Shown here: piece after piece, positions 20,464-29,197 of the stretch
Position numbering within the stretch: position 1 is the first letter of the stretch
Layout of the letters: each line of letters starts with the position of its first letter
From: a virus
IMG/VR virus record: IMGVR_UViG_3300043446_001780
Span: 1-41,330 of that record
Reading direction: 5' to 3' (one strand)
Length of the DNA: 41,330 nt
The notes under the pieces: model-generated
Database searches by the model: none
What the model saw: the letters and a program-made list of their open reading frames with translations, nothing else
What the model was told of the DNA's origin: nothing
Made by a program: the position numbers and the translations under genes

Positions 20464-22197
20464 ATGCCGTCGAAGATGTATAACCGCGCCCGCATGACGG
20501 TCACGTCGACGGGCACCGGCGCCCTGTCGCTTGGCGTTGCTGTCGCTGGCTATCAGACGTTTTCGTCGGCCGGCGCGCAGAATAACGACGTTGTCAGCTA
20601 CACGATTGAGGACGGCGTAAATTGGGAAATCGGCACCGGCACGTTCAACTCGGTCGCCGGCACGCTCTCGCGCACGGTCACGCAGTCGTTCAACGGCACG
20701 ACCTACGGCACGTCAGCGATCAGCGTCACGACGAATGCGCAGGTCTACATCACCGTCCTGGCGGCCGACCTCGTCGTCACTGGCGGCGCGCTCGGCACGC
20801 CCAGCAGCGGCACGCTGACGAACGCCACGGGCCTGCCGCTGGCGACGGGCGTCACCGGAACGCTGCCTGTGGCGAATGGTGGCACGGGCCTCACGTCGTT
20901 GGCTTCTGGTTACATCCCGTTCGGCGCGGGAACGAGCGCGTTCGGGTCAAACGCCAATTTGGCTTGGGATGGAACTCGCCTTGTAGTTGGGGCATCATCG
21001 GCAGATTACATAGGCCTCCGCATTAAGTCTGGCGCAGCGACCGCTGGCAGCATCCAGTGGACTGACGATCCGGTCACCATACAGCTTGCGACAATTCTCG
21101 GATTGAACACTGGTGAGCTTCGCATGGTCGGAACGTCGTTTATGACGTTTCTGGCTAATGGCTCCGAGCGGCTACGAATAGCGTCGGACGGGTCAATAGG
21201 TATCTCAACCTCTAGCCCCGGCGCGGCGCTTGATATTCTTAGAAGCACGGCTTCCTCCACGACCGACGCTGTGCAGAAATGGACTTGGGGCGGCAGTTCA
21301 ACCCTTTGGGGACTGCGGCTCGATCAAATACACACTGGCTCTGCGATTGATTATGCGTTCCGCATCAGGAACAACTCAACGACCGACATCAACGCGCTCT
21401 ACCTACAGTCTAGCGGCAACGTCGGTATCGGAACGTCTTCGCCCAGCGCGAAGCTCTCTGTTTCCGGTGGCGGCATATCTGTATCTGGTGGCGGGTTATC
21501 AGCGAACACAGCGTCTTACTGTGGGATACAGGCGACGAGCGGCACCGTCCAAGGCCAGTTGGCGGCGAATGCTGGCGGTCAGGTTGAGTTGCGCGGCGTC
21601 TCAAATCACCCGCTTGTTTTCTTCACGAACAATACGGAAGTGGGACGGTTCGACGCCTCGGGCAACGTCGGTATCGGTGGGTCGCCCTCCTACAAACTCG
21701 ACGTTATCGGCTCTGCAACAACGAGTGCGCGAGTTGTGTCAACAGGCGCAGACGCTAACCTGTATTTCACAGGAACCAACGCCAGCGCCTCTCTTTGGAT
21801 GACGAGTTCTGGTGGTTCGGGGCATCAATACGCCATCTACTCAGGGACGAGCGGTCAGCTTGCAATCTACGACAGCACGGCTGCGACAGAGCGATGCCGG
21901 ATAGACGCTTCGGGCAATTTGCTCCTCGGAACGTCAACTGCATCAACGCTATTGACCGTCAATGGCGTTGCGACACTGTGTTCCGGCACGGCTACGCCAG
22001 CGGGCGGCTCAACCTCCGCACGCCTTATCTTCGGCACCACTTCCGGCTTCGGGATTTACTACGGCTCCGGTGCGCCGACTGTGTCCGCTGCACAAGGCTC
22101 CATCTACCTTCGCTCTGACGGCTCCTCAACGTCTACGCGTTTGTATGTCAATACGAACGGTAGCACGACATGGACGAACGTGACGACTGCTGCATAA
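20464..22197 (+). CDS. Tail fibre protein with V-G-I-G repeats (577 aa)
   Basis: The N-terminal 110 residues (NRARMTVTSTGTGALSLGVA; NDVVSYTIEDGVNWEIGTGT) are a virion-attachment type domain. LTNATGLPLATGVTGTLPVA with NGGTGLTSLASG is a hinge motif common to many phage fibres. The rest holds spaced units such as GNVGIGTSSPSAKLSV, SIGISTSSPGAALDI and GNVGIGGSPSYKLDV, which build trimeric beta shafts. There is no S74 chaperone at the C-terminus (ends TNVTTAA). Likely part of the receptor-binding apparatus together with the fibre at 24067. Confidence 0.8.
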   Translation: MPSKMYNRARMTVTSTGTGALSLGVAVAGYQTFSSAGAQNNDVVSYTIEDGVNWEIGTGTFNSVAGTLSRTVTQSFNGTTYGTSAISVTTNAQVYITVLAADLVVTGGALGTPSSGTLTNATGLPLATGVTGTLPVANGGTGLTSLASGYIPFGAGTSAFGSNANLAWDGTRLVVGASSADYIGLRIKSGAATAGSIQWTDDPVTIQLATILGLNTGELRMVGTSFMTFLANGSERLRIASDGSIGISTSSPGAALDILRSTASSTTDAVQKWTWGGSSTLWGLRLDQIHTGSAIDYAFRIRNNSTTDINALYLQSSGNVGIGTSSPSAKLSVSGGGISVSGGGLSANTASYCGIQATSGTVQGQLAANAGGQVELRGVSNHPLVFFTNNTEVGRFDASGNVGIGGSPSYKLDVIGSATTSARVVSTGADANLYFTGTNASASLWMTSSGGSGHQYAIYSGTSGQLAIYDSTAATERCRIDASGNLLLGTSTASTLLTVNGVATLCSGTATPAGGSTSARLIFGTTSGFGIYYGSGAPTVSAAQGSIYLRSDGSSTSTRLYVNTNGSTTWTNVTTAA

Positions 22198-22208
22198 GGA
22201 ACAACGCA

Positions 22209-22538
22209 ATGCCTAACACCTATTCATGGGTCATCTCCCAACTCGAATGCTACCCGGAGCACGAAGGCAAACCCGATGTCGTCTTCACGATCCACTGGCG
22301 TCGTCAGGCTACTGACGGCACGCACACGGCTGATGTTTACGGCTCGCAGGGCGTCACGCTCGATCCTGCCGCGCCTTTTACGCCGTTCGCTGACCTGACC
22401 AAAGAACAGGTCGAAGGCTGGCTGGAAGACGCGATGGGCGCGGAGCGTGTCGCCGAACTGGACGCCAATCTCGACAAGCAGATCTCGGATCAGATCGACC
22501 CGCCCGTCGTGACGCCGCCGCTGCCGTGGAGCGCGTGA
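22209..22538 (+). CDS. Fibre-associated small protein, first of a tandem pair (109 aa)
   Basis: Starts MPNTYSWVISQLECYPEHEG, with ribosome site AAGGAACAACGCA. The pattern VVFTIHWRRQATDGTHTADV, FTPFADLTKEQVEGWLEDAM and DQIDPPVVTPPLPW is the same as in the next gene, so the two are paralogues. Proteins of this type lie next to tail fibres in many phages (DUF7936-like) and may be fibre assembly factors. Function unproven. Confidence 0.7.
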   Translation: MPNTYSWVISQLECYPEHEGKPDVVFTIHWRRQATDGTHTADVYGSQGVTLDPAAPFTPFADLTKEQVEGWLEDAMGAERVAELDANLDKQISDQIDPPVVTPPLPWSA

Positions 22539-22864
22539 TGATCGCATACGATTGGCTGCCAGAGCGCCTCGACGCCTATCCTGAGAAGGATGGCTTCTCT
22601 GAAGTTGTCTTCGTCGTTTTCTGGCGCGTCAACGCCACTGACGGCGAGCATGAGGCGACGATCTCCGGCGCGCAGATGGTCGAGCTGGATGCGGACGGCG
22701 ATTTCACGCCTTACGACAAGCTCACCAAGGACCAAGTGCTGGCGTGGGTGAAGGCCTCGATGGGCCAAGGCAAGATTGCTGAGATTGAAAGCTATCTCGC
22801 GCAGCAGATTAAGAACCAAATCAGCCCGCCGGTGGCGTCGCCGGCACTACCCTGGAGTGAATAA
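22538..22864 (+). CDS. Fibre-associated small protein, second of a tandem pair (108 aa)
   Basis: ATG overlaps the TGA of its paralogue (TGATG). MIAYDWLPERLDAYPEKDGF, VVFVVFWRVNATDGEHEATI, FTPYDKLTKDQVLAWVKASM and NQISPPVASPALPW align with the preceding protein along the whole length, with roughly 35-40% identity by eye. The shared PPLPW/PALPW end suggests a conserved C-terminal contact. Tandem duplication followed by divergence. Confidence 0.7.
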   Translation: MIAYDWLPERLDAYPEKDGFSEVVFVVFWRVNATDGEHEATISGAQMVELDADGDFTPYDKLTKDQVLAWVKASMGQGKIAEIESYLAQQIKNQISPPVASPALPWSE

Positions 22865-23025
22865 TGGAAGGCCAGATTTTGCCGCTCGAGCTCTCTGTCG
22901 CCGAGTGGAACATCGTCTTCGCCAATCTCGGCCGCGGCGCCTACATCGAGGTCGCGCCGATTATCCAGAAGCTGCAGCAGCAGGCGAATGAGCGTCTGAA
23001 CCCGCCGGCCGACACGAAAGAGTAA
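22864..23025 (+). CDS. Small tail-region protein (53 aa)
   Basis: MEGQILPLELSVAEWNIVFA continues to KLQQQANERLNPPADTKE. ATG overlaps the previous TAA. The sequence, with an aromatic helix near the start and a Gln-rich amphipathic helix at the end, is coherent and lies in a run of tightly packed genes, supporting a real gene. Function unknown. Confidence 0.6.
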   Translation: MEGQILPLELSVAEWNIVFANLGRGAYIEVAPIIQKLQQQANERLNPPADTKE

Positions 23026-23031
23026 TCGCCC

Positions 23032-24066
23032 ATGCTTGGCTTCTCGCCGATTGCCTCTGCGCCAATCGGCGCGATAGCCAGGGCGGTAGCCAACGCAAAT
23101 CTCGCTACGACGGGCGCTGCCGATACAGCGTCTGTCGCCGTCAATCTGACGGCCTCGGCGAGCCTTGCCGGTTCCGAGAGCCAGGACACGGCGTCTGTCA
23201 GCCTCTCGCTGACGGCTTCGCTCAGCCTTTCGGCCACGGGCGCCGCTGATACCGCGTCCGCTTCCGCCACGGCCGTCACGCTGGCGAGCCTGCTGGCGGT
23301 CGAGGCGCAGGACAGCGTTTCCGGCTCGGCGCAGATCGACCCGGCGACGGCCGCCCTCGCCGCGACTGAGGCTGCCGACACCGCCGCGATTTCGACGGCG
23401 ATCGTCGCCACCGCGGCGCTGAGTGTCACTGAGGCGCAGGACACGGCGGCCGGCTCCGCGTCGGCCGTCACCAATGCGGCGCTGGCGGCGACTGAGGCCC
23501 AGGACGTTGCGGCGTTTGCCTCGGTCATACTGAATGACGCAAGGCTGGCCGCGGTCGAGGCGCCTGACACAGCCGCCGCGTCTGCCGTCATCGTCGCCTC
23601 GGCCGCCCTGGCGGCCTCAGAAGCGTCTGACAGCGCTGCCGGCGGCGTGGTGGTGCAATGGGCCGTCATCCCGGATGGCCCGTCTGTCTGGGCTCCGCAG
23701 GCCAATGGCGACGCCTTCTGGCAATCGCTCTCGAATGCCCTGCCACCAGCGAACACTGCGGCCACGGGCGGCCCGATCGCCTCGGCTCCGCTCGGCGGCG
23801 CGCCGGTCGCCACCACTGCCGCCACGCCATCCGGCGGCGCCATCGGCGCTCTGTGGACGCAACCGGCAGCCGGCGTCGTCTATTGGGACAAGGTCACACC
23901 GCTCGAGCCTGCCGCCAACAACCTTCCGACAGGCTGTCTCGGCGGCGCGCCGATCGGCGGCGTGGCGACGGCCGAAGGGCTTGCCGACGTCCCGACAGCC
24001 AATCCCGGCAGCGCCGTCTGGACGCCCGTGCCGACATCTTTCTCACCGACCCAAGAGGCGGCTTAA
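23032..24066 (+). CDS. Alanine-rich repeat tail protein (344 aa)
   Basis: Residues about 20-205 are eight or so imperfect repeats of about 23 residues with the core LAATEAxDTAAxSAxxV (examples AALAATEAADTAAISTAIVA, AALSVTEAQDTAAGSASAVT). The C-terminal third is different: it has SVWAPQANGDAFWQS, GGPIASAPLGGAPVATT and again GAPIGGVATAEG, small Gly/Ala/Pro-rich units resembling virion attachment segments. Probably a structural tail component. The repeats could form a helical solenoid or a long beta stack; I cannot tell which. Confidence 0.7.
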   Translation: MLGFSPIASAPIGAIARAVANANLATTGAADTASVAVNLTASASLAGSESQDTASVSLSLTASLSLSATGAADTASASATAVTLASLLAVEAQDSVSGSAQIDPATAALAATEAADTAAISTAIVATAALSVTEAQDTAAGSASAVTNAALAATEAQDVAAFASVILNDARLAAVEAPDTAAASAVIVASAALAASEASDSAAGGVVVQWAVIPDGPSVWAPQANGDAFWQSLSNALPPANTAATGGPIASAPLGGAPVATTAATPSGGAIGALWTQPAAGVVYWDKVTPLEPAANNLPTGCLGGAPIGGVATAEGLADVPTANPGSAVWTPVPTSFSPTQEAA

Positions 24067-25809
24067 ATGGCCAACACGTTTACGCCCACCTACAATCTGA
24101 CCAAGCCAGAAATCGGCTCGGACACCAACGCCTGGGGCGCCCACCTAAACGGCAACTTCGACACGATCGACAGCAATATGGTCTCGCGCACGCTGACCAG
24201 CGCGCAGACGCTGGCGGGCGCGATCAATTTGCCGTCGAATGGCCTCAACGTCGGTAGCGGCCAGCTTCGCGTCAACGGCGGCAATGTGAGCGCTTCTGGC
24301 GCGCTGGCTGTGTCTGGCGCGACGACGCTGTACACGACGCTGACGGTCAGCTCCACGGCCAATCTGCAGGGCGCGGTCAACGTCACCGGCGCGACGGCTC
24401 TTTCGAGCACGCTGTCTGTCGCGGGCGCCACGACGCTCGCCTATAACGGGCTCAATGTCGGCAGCGGGCAACTGAACTGCACCGGCGGCAATGTCGCCAT
24501 GTCTGGAAGCCTGACGGTCACTGGCTCCGTCACCTCCGGCAGCGCGTCGATCGGCTCTCTGGCGATCTCCGGCGCGATCACCGGCGGCAGCCTCAACATC
24601 GCCTCCGGTCAGCTTTCTGTCTCCGGTGGCAACGTCTCGGCGTCTGGCTCGATTTCCGCCAGCGGCAACCTGTCGGCTTCTGGCACGCTCTACGCCGGCG
24701 GCACGACGACGCTTGCCGGCGCGCTGAATGTAAGCGGCCTTGCGAGTTTCGCGGCGAATAACTTCAACGTCGGCTCTGGCCAGCTTTATGTCTCCGGCGG
24801 CAATGTCGGCGTCGCCAACGGCATCTATATCGGCGGCGTCATGTCGTCTGGCAGCGTGTCGACCGGCAGCGTCGGCTGCGCAGGCGTTACTTGCACCACC
24901 ATAAACACGCAGGGAAACACCATCACGGCTGGCGCCATCAACTGCGGCGCGATCAGCAGCACGTCAATCAATACGAATGGCAATGCTGTCACGTCTGGCT
25001 CGCTCAGCACTGGCGCGGTCACAGTTTCCAGCACATCGCCGACCATAACGATGGCCGACACGAATTACGGCACTTTCTCCGTCTATTGCAACGACGGCAG
25101 CATCGGCTTTCTAAACACATCAAGCGGCTGGGCATGCCGCGTCGACAACAGCAACAACCTTTTTGTCGGCGGATCGCTCAATTCCGGCTCTCTGTCGACC
25201 GGCGGCATCACTTGCACGACGATTAACACGCAGGGCAATACCATCAGCGCCGGCTCTGTGAACTGCGGCGCCATCAGCAGCGGTGCGATTAACACCAACG
25301 GCAACGCGCTGACGTCTGGCTCAATCAGCACCGGCAGCATAAGCGCTTCCGGCAATGTCGATGTCAGCGGATATATTCGCATCAACAACGCCGCCAATTT
25401 CCTCTATCTGAACGACACCAACTACGGACAGTTTTCGCTTCACTGCAACGACGGCAACGTCGGCTTCGTTGGTACCGGCGGCAGTTGGATCAGCCGCACC
25501 GACAACTCTGGCAATTTCACCGCCACTGGCGACGTCACGGCCTACTCTGACGAGCGCCTCAAGGAAAACGTCCACACGATCCGCGACGCCGTGGCGCTCG
25601 TCTCCCGCATGCGCGGCGTGTTCTACGACCGCGTCGACACCGGCAAGGCGGGCGTCGGCGTCATCGCGCAGGAAATGCAGGAAATCCTGCCGCAGGTCGT
25701 CCATCAGAACGACGGCACGCTGTCGGTCGCCTACGGCAACATCGTCGGCGTGCTGATCGAGGCGGTGAAAGAGCTGAATGAGCGCGTCGCTGCGGTGGAG
25801 GCCCGATAA
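24067..25809 (+). CDS. Tail fibre/spike with C-terminal S74 intramolecular chaperone (580 aa)
   Basis: The N-terminal PTYNLTKPEIGSDTNAWGAH with LNGNFDTIDSNM is the conserved virion-anchor motif of many phage fibres. The shaft (about 60-480) is built of S-G-N-V/S-A-S-G repeats. The last 89 residues begin AYSDERLKENV (Ser494-Asp495) and are a peptidase S74 (endosialidase-type) chaperone: YDRVDTGKAGVGVIAQEMQE, ILPQVV, VAYGNIVGVLIEAVKELNER. In this family the chaperone helps three chains wind together and then cuts itself off at the Ser-Asp site. The main receptor-binding candidate. Confidence 0.9.
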   Translation: MANTFTPTYNLTKPEIGSDTNAWGAHLNGNFDTIDSNMVSRTLTSAQTLAGAINLPSNGLNVGSGQLRVNGGNVSASGALAVSGATTLYTTLTVSSTANLQGAVNVTGATALSSTLSVAGATTLAYNGLNVGSGQLNCTGGNVAMSGSLTVTGSVTSGSASIGSLAISGAITGGSLNIASGQLSVSGGNVSASGSISASGNLSASGTLYAGGTTTLAGALNVSGLASFAANNFNVGSGQLYVSGGNVGVANGIYIGGVMSSGSVSTGSVGCAGVTCTTINTQGNTITAGAINCGAISSTSINTNGNAVTSGSLSTGAVTVSSTSPTITMADTNYGTFSVYCNDGSIGFLNTSSGWACRVDNSNNLFVGGSLNSGSLSTGGITCTTINTQGNTISAGSVNCGAISSGAINTNGNALTSGSISTGSISASGNVDVSGYIRINNAANFLYLNDTNYGQFSLHCNDGNVGFVGTGGSWISRTDNSGNFTATGDVTAYSDERLKENVHTIRDAVALVSRMRGVFYDRVDTGKAGVGVIAQEMQEILPQVVHQNDGTLSVAYGNIVGVLIEAVKELNERVAAVEAR

Positions 25810-26570
25810 TGCTTCCCAACGGCGGAAACCGCCCACCTCTCAGCATGTCTGACATCAATGCTGAATTTGGCTACGGGAACAACATAGCTGCCTACATGGG
25901 CAAATTGATAGCAAATTCGGATGGGACTGTAAGAGTTGTCCCGCAAAGCGGGCCAATCAGCCTTTCTGATTTTTACAGCACTGGCAAAATCACGTCAGGC
26001 AGTTCAACGATAACGAGCGGATCAAGCATCGTTATTCCGCAATATAAAACCATTCGCATTACTGTTACTGCGGCTGGCGGCGGTGGCGGCGGCGGCTCTG
26101 GCTCAACAGACGGCATCTGCACGGCAGTAAGCGGCGGAACAGGCAGCGCAGGCGGAAATTCATCTTTCGGATCTTCTGGCGCGGCCTTTTACCTTTCTTC
26201 GCAAGGTGGCGGCGCTGGCGGCGGCTCCGGCGCGTCTGGAACGACTTATAACGGCAATGCCGGCAACGGTAGCAACGGCGGCACTGGCGGAAACGTCTAC
26301 GGTGGCGGTCAAAGCGGCGGCAACGGCGGCTCCGGCGCAAAAAATATTACAAGCTGGTTTACAAACCCGGCGCTTTCTGGCGGCACAGGGCCAGCATCTG
26401 GATCATCCATAGCTGTTTTAATTGGCGGCGGTGGCGGCGGCGGCTCTGGCGGGCTTGGACAACAATACAATAGTTTTTTGCTTGTTTGTCAGGCCTCCGG
26501 CTTTAACGGCAGCGCTGGTTTCGCCGGATCAGGCGGATCGATTTTCATCGAATGGACAGGTGAAACCTAA
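25809..26570 (+). CDS. Glycine-rich adhesin-like tail protein (253 aa)
   Basis: ATG overlaps the S74 fibre stop (TAATG). The N-terminus [20 protein letters not shown] with [11 protein letters not shown] is typical of short tail-tip proteins. Residues 90-250 are glycine clusters ([45 protein letters not shown]) interrupted by short polar loops, as in the polyglycine-II sandwich of T-even-like gp38 adhesins. This suggests it caps the fibre and contacts the receptor. The GC-rich glycine runs make the DNA here repetitive. The structural inference is not proven. Confidence 0.7.
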   Translation: MLPNGGNRPPLSMSDINAEFGYGNNIAAYMGKLIANSDGTVRVVPQSGPISLSDFYSTGKITSGSSTITSGSSIVIPQYKTIRITVTAAGGGGGGGSGSTDGICTAVSGGTGSAGGNSSFGSSGAAFYLSSQGGGAGGGSGASGTTYNGNAGNGSNGGTGGNVYGGGQSGGNGGSGAKNITSWFTNPALSGGTGPASGSSIAVLIGGGGGGGSGGLGQQYNSFLLVCQASGFNGSAGFAGSGGSIFIEWTGET

Positions 26571-28591
26571 TGGCCTTCGTCCCGTTGCGCGTCCCGCCTG
26601 GCGTTGTGCGTCAGGCGACGCCTTATGACGTCCCGAACACCTTCTGGGACACCAGCAACGTCCGCTGGCTCTCTGGCGCCATGATGCCGATCGGCGGCTA
26701 CACGCGCATCACCGAGCAGGCGATGGGTTCGAAAATCCGCGGCCTGTTCCAGTGGCGCGACAGCTCGTCGCGCGAGTGGACGGCAATTGGCACAGAGACC
26801 GGCATTTCGGTGCTGTTCGGCGTGCTCAACGACGTCACGCCGTCGAACTTCATTTCCATGCTGTCGATTGGCGGCGGCGGCTACGGCACGCTCGTCTACG
26901 GCGATCAGTTGCCGATTTGGGACCCGTTCGGCAGCACGGTCGGCATTTCAAGCATCGTCACCATCTCAATCGCGTCGCCCGGCGTCGTCACTTGGACAAA
27001 TCACGGCCTGACGACTGACGACGTCGTCAAGTTCTCTGTTTCCGGCGGTGGCAGCCTGCCGACCGGGCTATCCACGAACACGCCCTATTATGTCATCCCG
27101 GTGGACGCGAACACGTTCCGCGTCTGCGGCCCGGCGACTGTCACCGGCTCGATTTCCGGCACGACGCTGACCGTCTCGGCCGTCAGCAGCGGCACGCTGG
27201 CGGTCGGCGACTTCATCAACGGAACGGGCGTCACCGGCGGCACCTATATCACCGCGCTCGGCACTGGCAGCGGCGGCACGGGCACCTACACCGTCAATCA
27301 GTCGCAGACTGTCGCCAGCACGACGATCACGGCCATCGGCAAGAACAAGACGCCGGTAAACACTAGCGGCACGACGGCTCCGACGATTACCGCCTCGCAA
27401 ATCTTTGGACAGGACACCTACGGCCGACAGCGCAATTACAATCCGCCCATTTTCCGCAAGCCCGACCACTGGTCATTTGCGTCGTTTGGCCAGGACTTGC
27501 TGGCGGTCTGCTCGTCGGACGGCCGCCTGCTGCATCTCGCGCCGAGCAGCAATGTCGTTCCGCAGATGGACGTGCCGTCGAATGCGCCGACCGGAAACTA
27601 TGCGGTTGCCGTGACCGCTGAGCGCGCCGTCATGCTGATGGGCGCCGGCGGCAATCCGCGCCGCGTCGCCTGGTCTGATTTCGAGAACTACAACGGCTGG
27701 ACGTTTAACACGACGACCGGGCAGGCCGGCTATATCGACCTCGAGGCGACGTCGCCGATCATCACCGGCGTCCGCGTCAAAGAGGGCATCCTCGTTCTGA
27801 CGCAGCACGAATGCTTCCTGGTCCGCTATGTCGGCGCGCCGTATTTCTACGGCGCAGAGAAGCTCGGCACGACCACTTTCTCGGCTCCGAATGCGATTGC
27901 GTCTGGCGGCTCGTCAACCGTCTGGTTCGGGCAGTCGGGCTTTTGGAGATACGACGGCGGCGCCATTCGCCAGATCGCCTGCCCGATGTTCGGCGACATC
28001 AAGAACAATTACGACCCGACCTACGGCAACTACCGCGCGCACATGCACGAAAGCGGCGTGTTCCCTGAGTTCTGGTTTGAATATCCCGACATGAATTCAC
28101 CGGATGGCGAGTGCAACAACTACGTTATCTGGAACTACGCCGACAACATCTGGATACGCGGCCAGCGCCGGCGCACCGCAGCGGTTGGCGCGAACACCGC
28201 CGCCTTCCCGATTGCGGCTGGCACAGACAACTACGTTTACCAGCAGGAGGACGGCTGGCTGGAGAACGGCGCGTCGCGCGTCGGAAGCGTCTGGGCGGAA
28301 ACGTCTGTGCTGGACTTCGGCCAAAGCGACCAGAACATCGACATTAATCAGGCTCTGGTTTCGTCCGACCCTGATAGTGTCGGGACCAACTATCAATTGC
28401 GGTTCTATTCCCGCTATGCGCCGACGCAGACCGAGATTGCCTTTGGCCCATATGTCCCGCGCATCGACGGCTACACCGACATGCGCGTGACCGGCAAAGA
28501 CGTCCGCATGCGGCTTGAGGCGACCAGCGACGACTACTGGAGCCTGGGCCAAGTCAGGCTGGACGTCGTGAAGGGTGGAGGCGCGCGATGA
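26570..28591 (+). CDS. Large tail/stabilisation-like virion protein (673 aa)
   Basis: ATG overlaps the previous stop. [20 protein letters not shown] and [17 protein letters not shown] are recognisable from podophage tail-tube/stabilisation proteins (P22 gp10-like beta-propeller). The blade-like repeats [40 protein letters not shown] and [20 protein letters not shown] support a propeller. An insert around residues 150-270 is Gly/Ser/Thr-rich ([20 protein letters not shown]). Probably part of the tail nozzle beneath the adaptor. Confidence 0.72.
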   Translation: MAFVPLRVPPGVVRQATPYDVPNTFWDTSNVRWLSGAMMPIGGYTRITEQAMGSKIRGLFQWRDSSSREWTAIGTETGISVLFGVLNDVTPSNFISMLSIGGGGYGTLVYGDQLPIWDPFGSTVGISSIVTISIASPGVVTWTNHGLTTDDVVKFSVSGGGSLPTGLSTNTPYYVIPVDANTFRVCGPATVTGSISGTTLTVSAVSSGTLAVGDFINGTGVTGGTYITALGTGSGGTGTYTVNQSQTVASTTITAIGKNKTPVNTSGTTAPTITASQIFGQDTYGRQRNYNPPIFRKPDHWSFASFGQDLLAVCSSDGRLLHLAPSSNVVPQMDVPSNAPTGNYAVAVTAERAVMLMGAGGNPRRVAWSDFENYNGWTFNTTTGQAGYIDLEATSPIITGVRVKEGILVLTQHECFLVRYVGAPYFYGAEKLGTTTFSAPNAIASGGSSTVWFGQSGFWRYDGGAIRQIACPMFGDIKNNYDPTYGNYRAHMHESGVFPEFWFEYPDMNSPDGECNNYVIWNYADNIWIRGQRRRTAAVGANTAAFPIAAGTDNYVYQQEDGWLENGASRVGSVWAETSVLDFGQSDQNIDINQALVSSDPDSVGTNYQLRFYSRYAPTQTEIAFGPYVPRIDGYTDMRVTGKDVRMRLEATSDDYWSLGQVRLDVVKGGGAR

Positions 28592-28839
28592 CGACGCCGA
28601 CAAAACCGACCGCCTTCCCATCGTTTGGCGCGGCGCCGACGAAATACGACCAGATGTGGATGACGGCGTTCCTGTCGCAGCTCGCGCGCCGCATCGGCCT
28701 TCTTGCCGGCCCGAACATCATCCAGCCGCAGATCCTGCTGCAGGCTCCGAACGGCACCGTTTACGAGGTGACTGTTGACAACTCAGGCACGCTTACAACC
28801 ACCGTCGCAACCCGTGGCGTCGTCCAGCCGCCCATGTGA
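28588..28839 (+). CDS. Small virion protein (83 aa)
   Basis: ATGA overlap with the large tail protein. [20 protein letters not shown], then a helical middle and a beta end ([20 protein letters not shown]). Unknown family. It overlaps the start of the next frame by a few codons. Confidence 0.6.
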   Translation: MTTPTKPTAFPSFGAAPTKYDQMWMTAFLSQLARRIGLLAGPNIIQPQILLQAPNGTVYEVTVDNSGTLTTTVATRGVVQPPM

Positions 28840-29197
28840 CCTGGCGGCGCTGTTCGACAAGGCGCTGCGCATCGGCGGGAACACGCACACGCGGCAGGAC
28901 ATTGCGGACGGCATCAAGGCAGGGCGGTTTCAGTATTTCGGCGACGACCGATGTTGCGTCGTCACCGAGATCGTCGACTACCCGCAAAAGCGCACCTGTC
29001 ACCTGTTTATCGCCGCTGGAGATCTTCAGCGGCTTTTTGATGTGTATCTGCCGATCGTCAAGCGCTTTGCCAAGGAACATGGCTGCGTCGCGCTGACGAG
29101 CGTCTCGCGCAAGGGCTTTCTCAAGCGCTTCCCGGCTGTCGGCTTCAAGCCGAAATGCGTGACATTCGAACTCGACCTTGAAAGGGAACCATCGTGA
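28814..29197 (+). CDS. GNAT-like acyltransferase-fold protein of the tail module (127 aa)
   Basis: The start is uncertain: the GTG at 28814 overlaps the gene before; a TTG at 28775 would also be possible. The body, [40 protein letters not shown] then AAGDLQRLFDVYLPIVKRFA and CVALTSVSRKGFLKRFPAVG followed by FKPKCVTFEL, has the strand-helix order of the N-acetyltransferase-like proteins found next to internal virion protein genes in podophages (T7 gp13-like position). Whether it has enzyme activity is unknown. Confidence 0.6.
   Translation: MASSSRPCDLAALFDKALRIGGNTHTRQDIADGIKAGRFQYFGDDRCCVVTEIVDYPQKRTCHLFIAAGDLQRLFDVYLPIVKRFAKEHGCVALTSVSRKGFLKRFPAVGFKPKCVTFELDLEREPS

Noticed and set aside
20045-22197. 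Long leftward open frames opposite the tail genes
   Set aside because: Antisense shadows of repetitive Gly/Thr/Ser coding sequence, without starts or family patterns.
24067-26570. CRISPR-like or diversity-generating repeat array
   Set aside because: Repetition comes from Gly/Ser coding and fibre shaft repeats; no regular spacers, no template repeat and no reverse transcriptase in the window.
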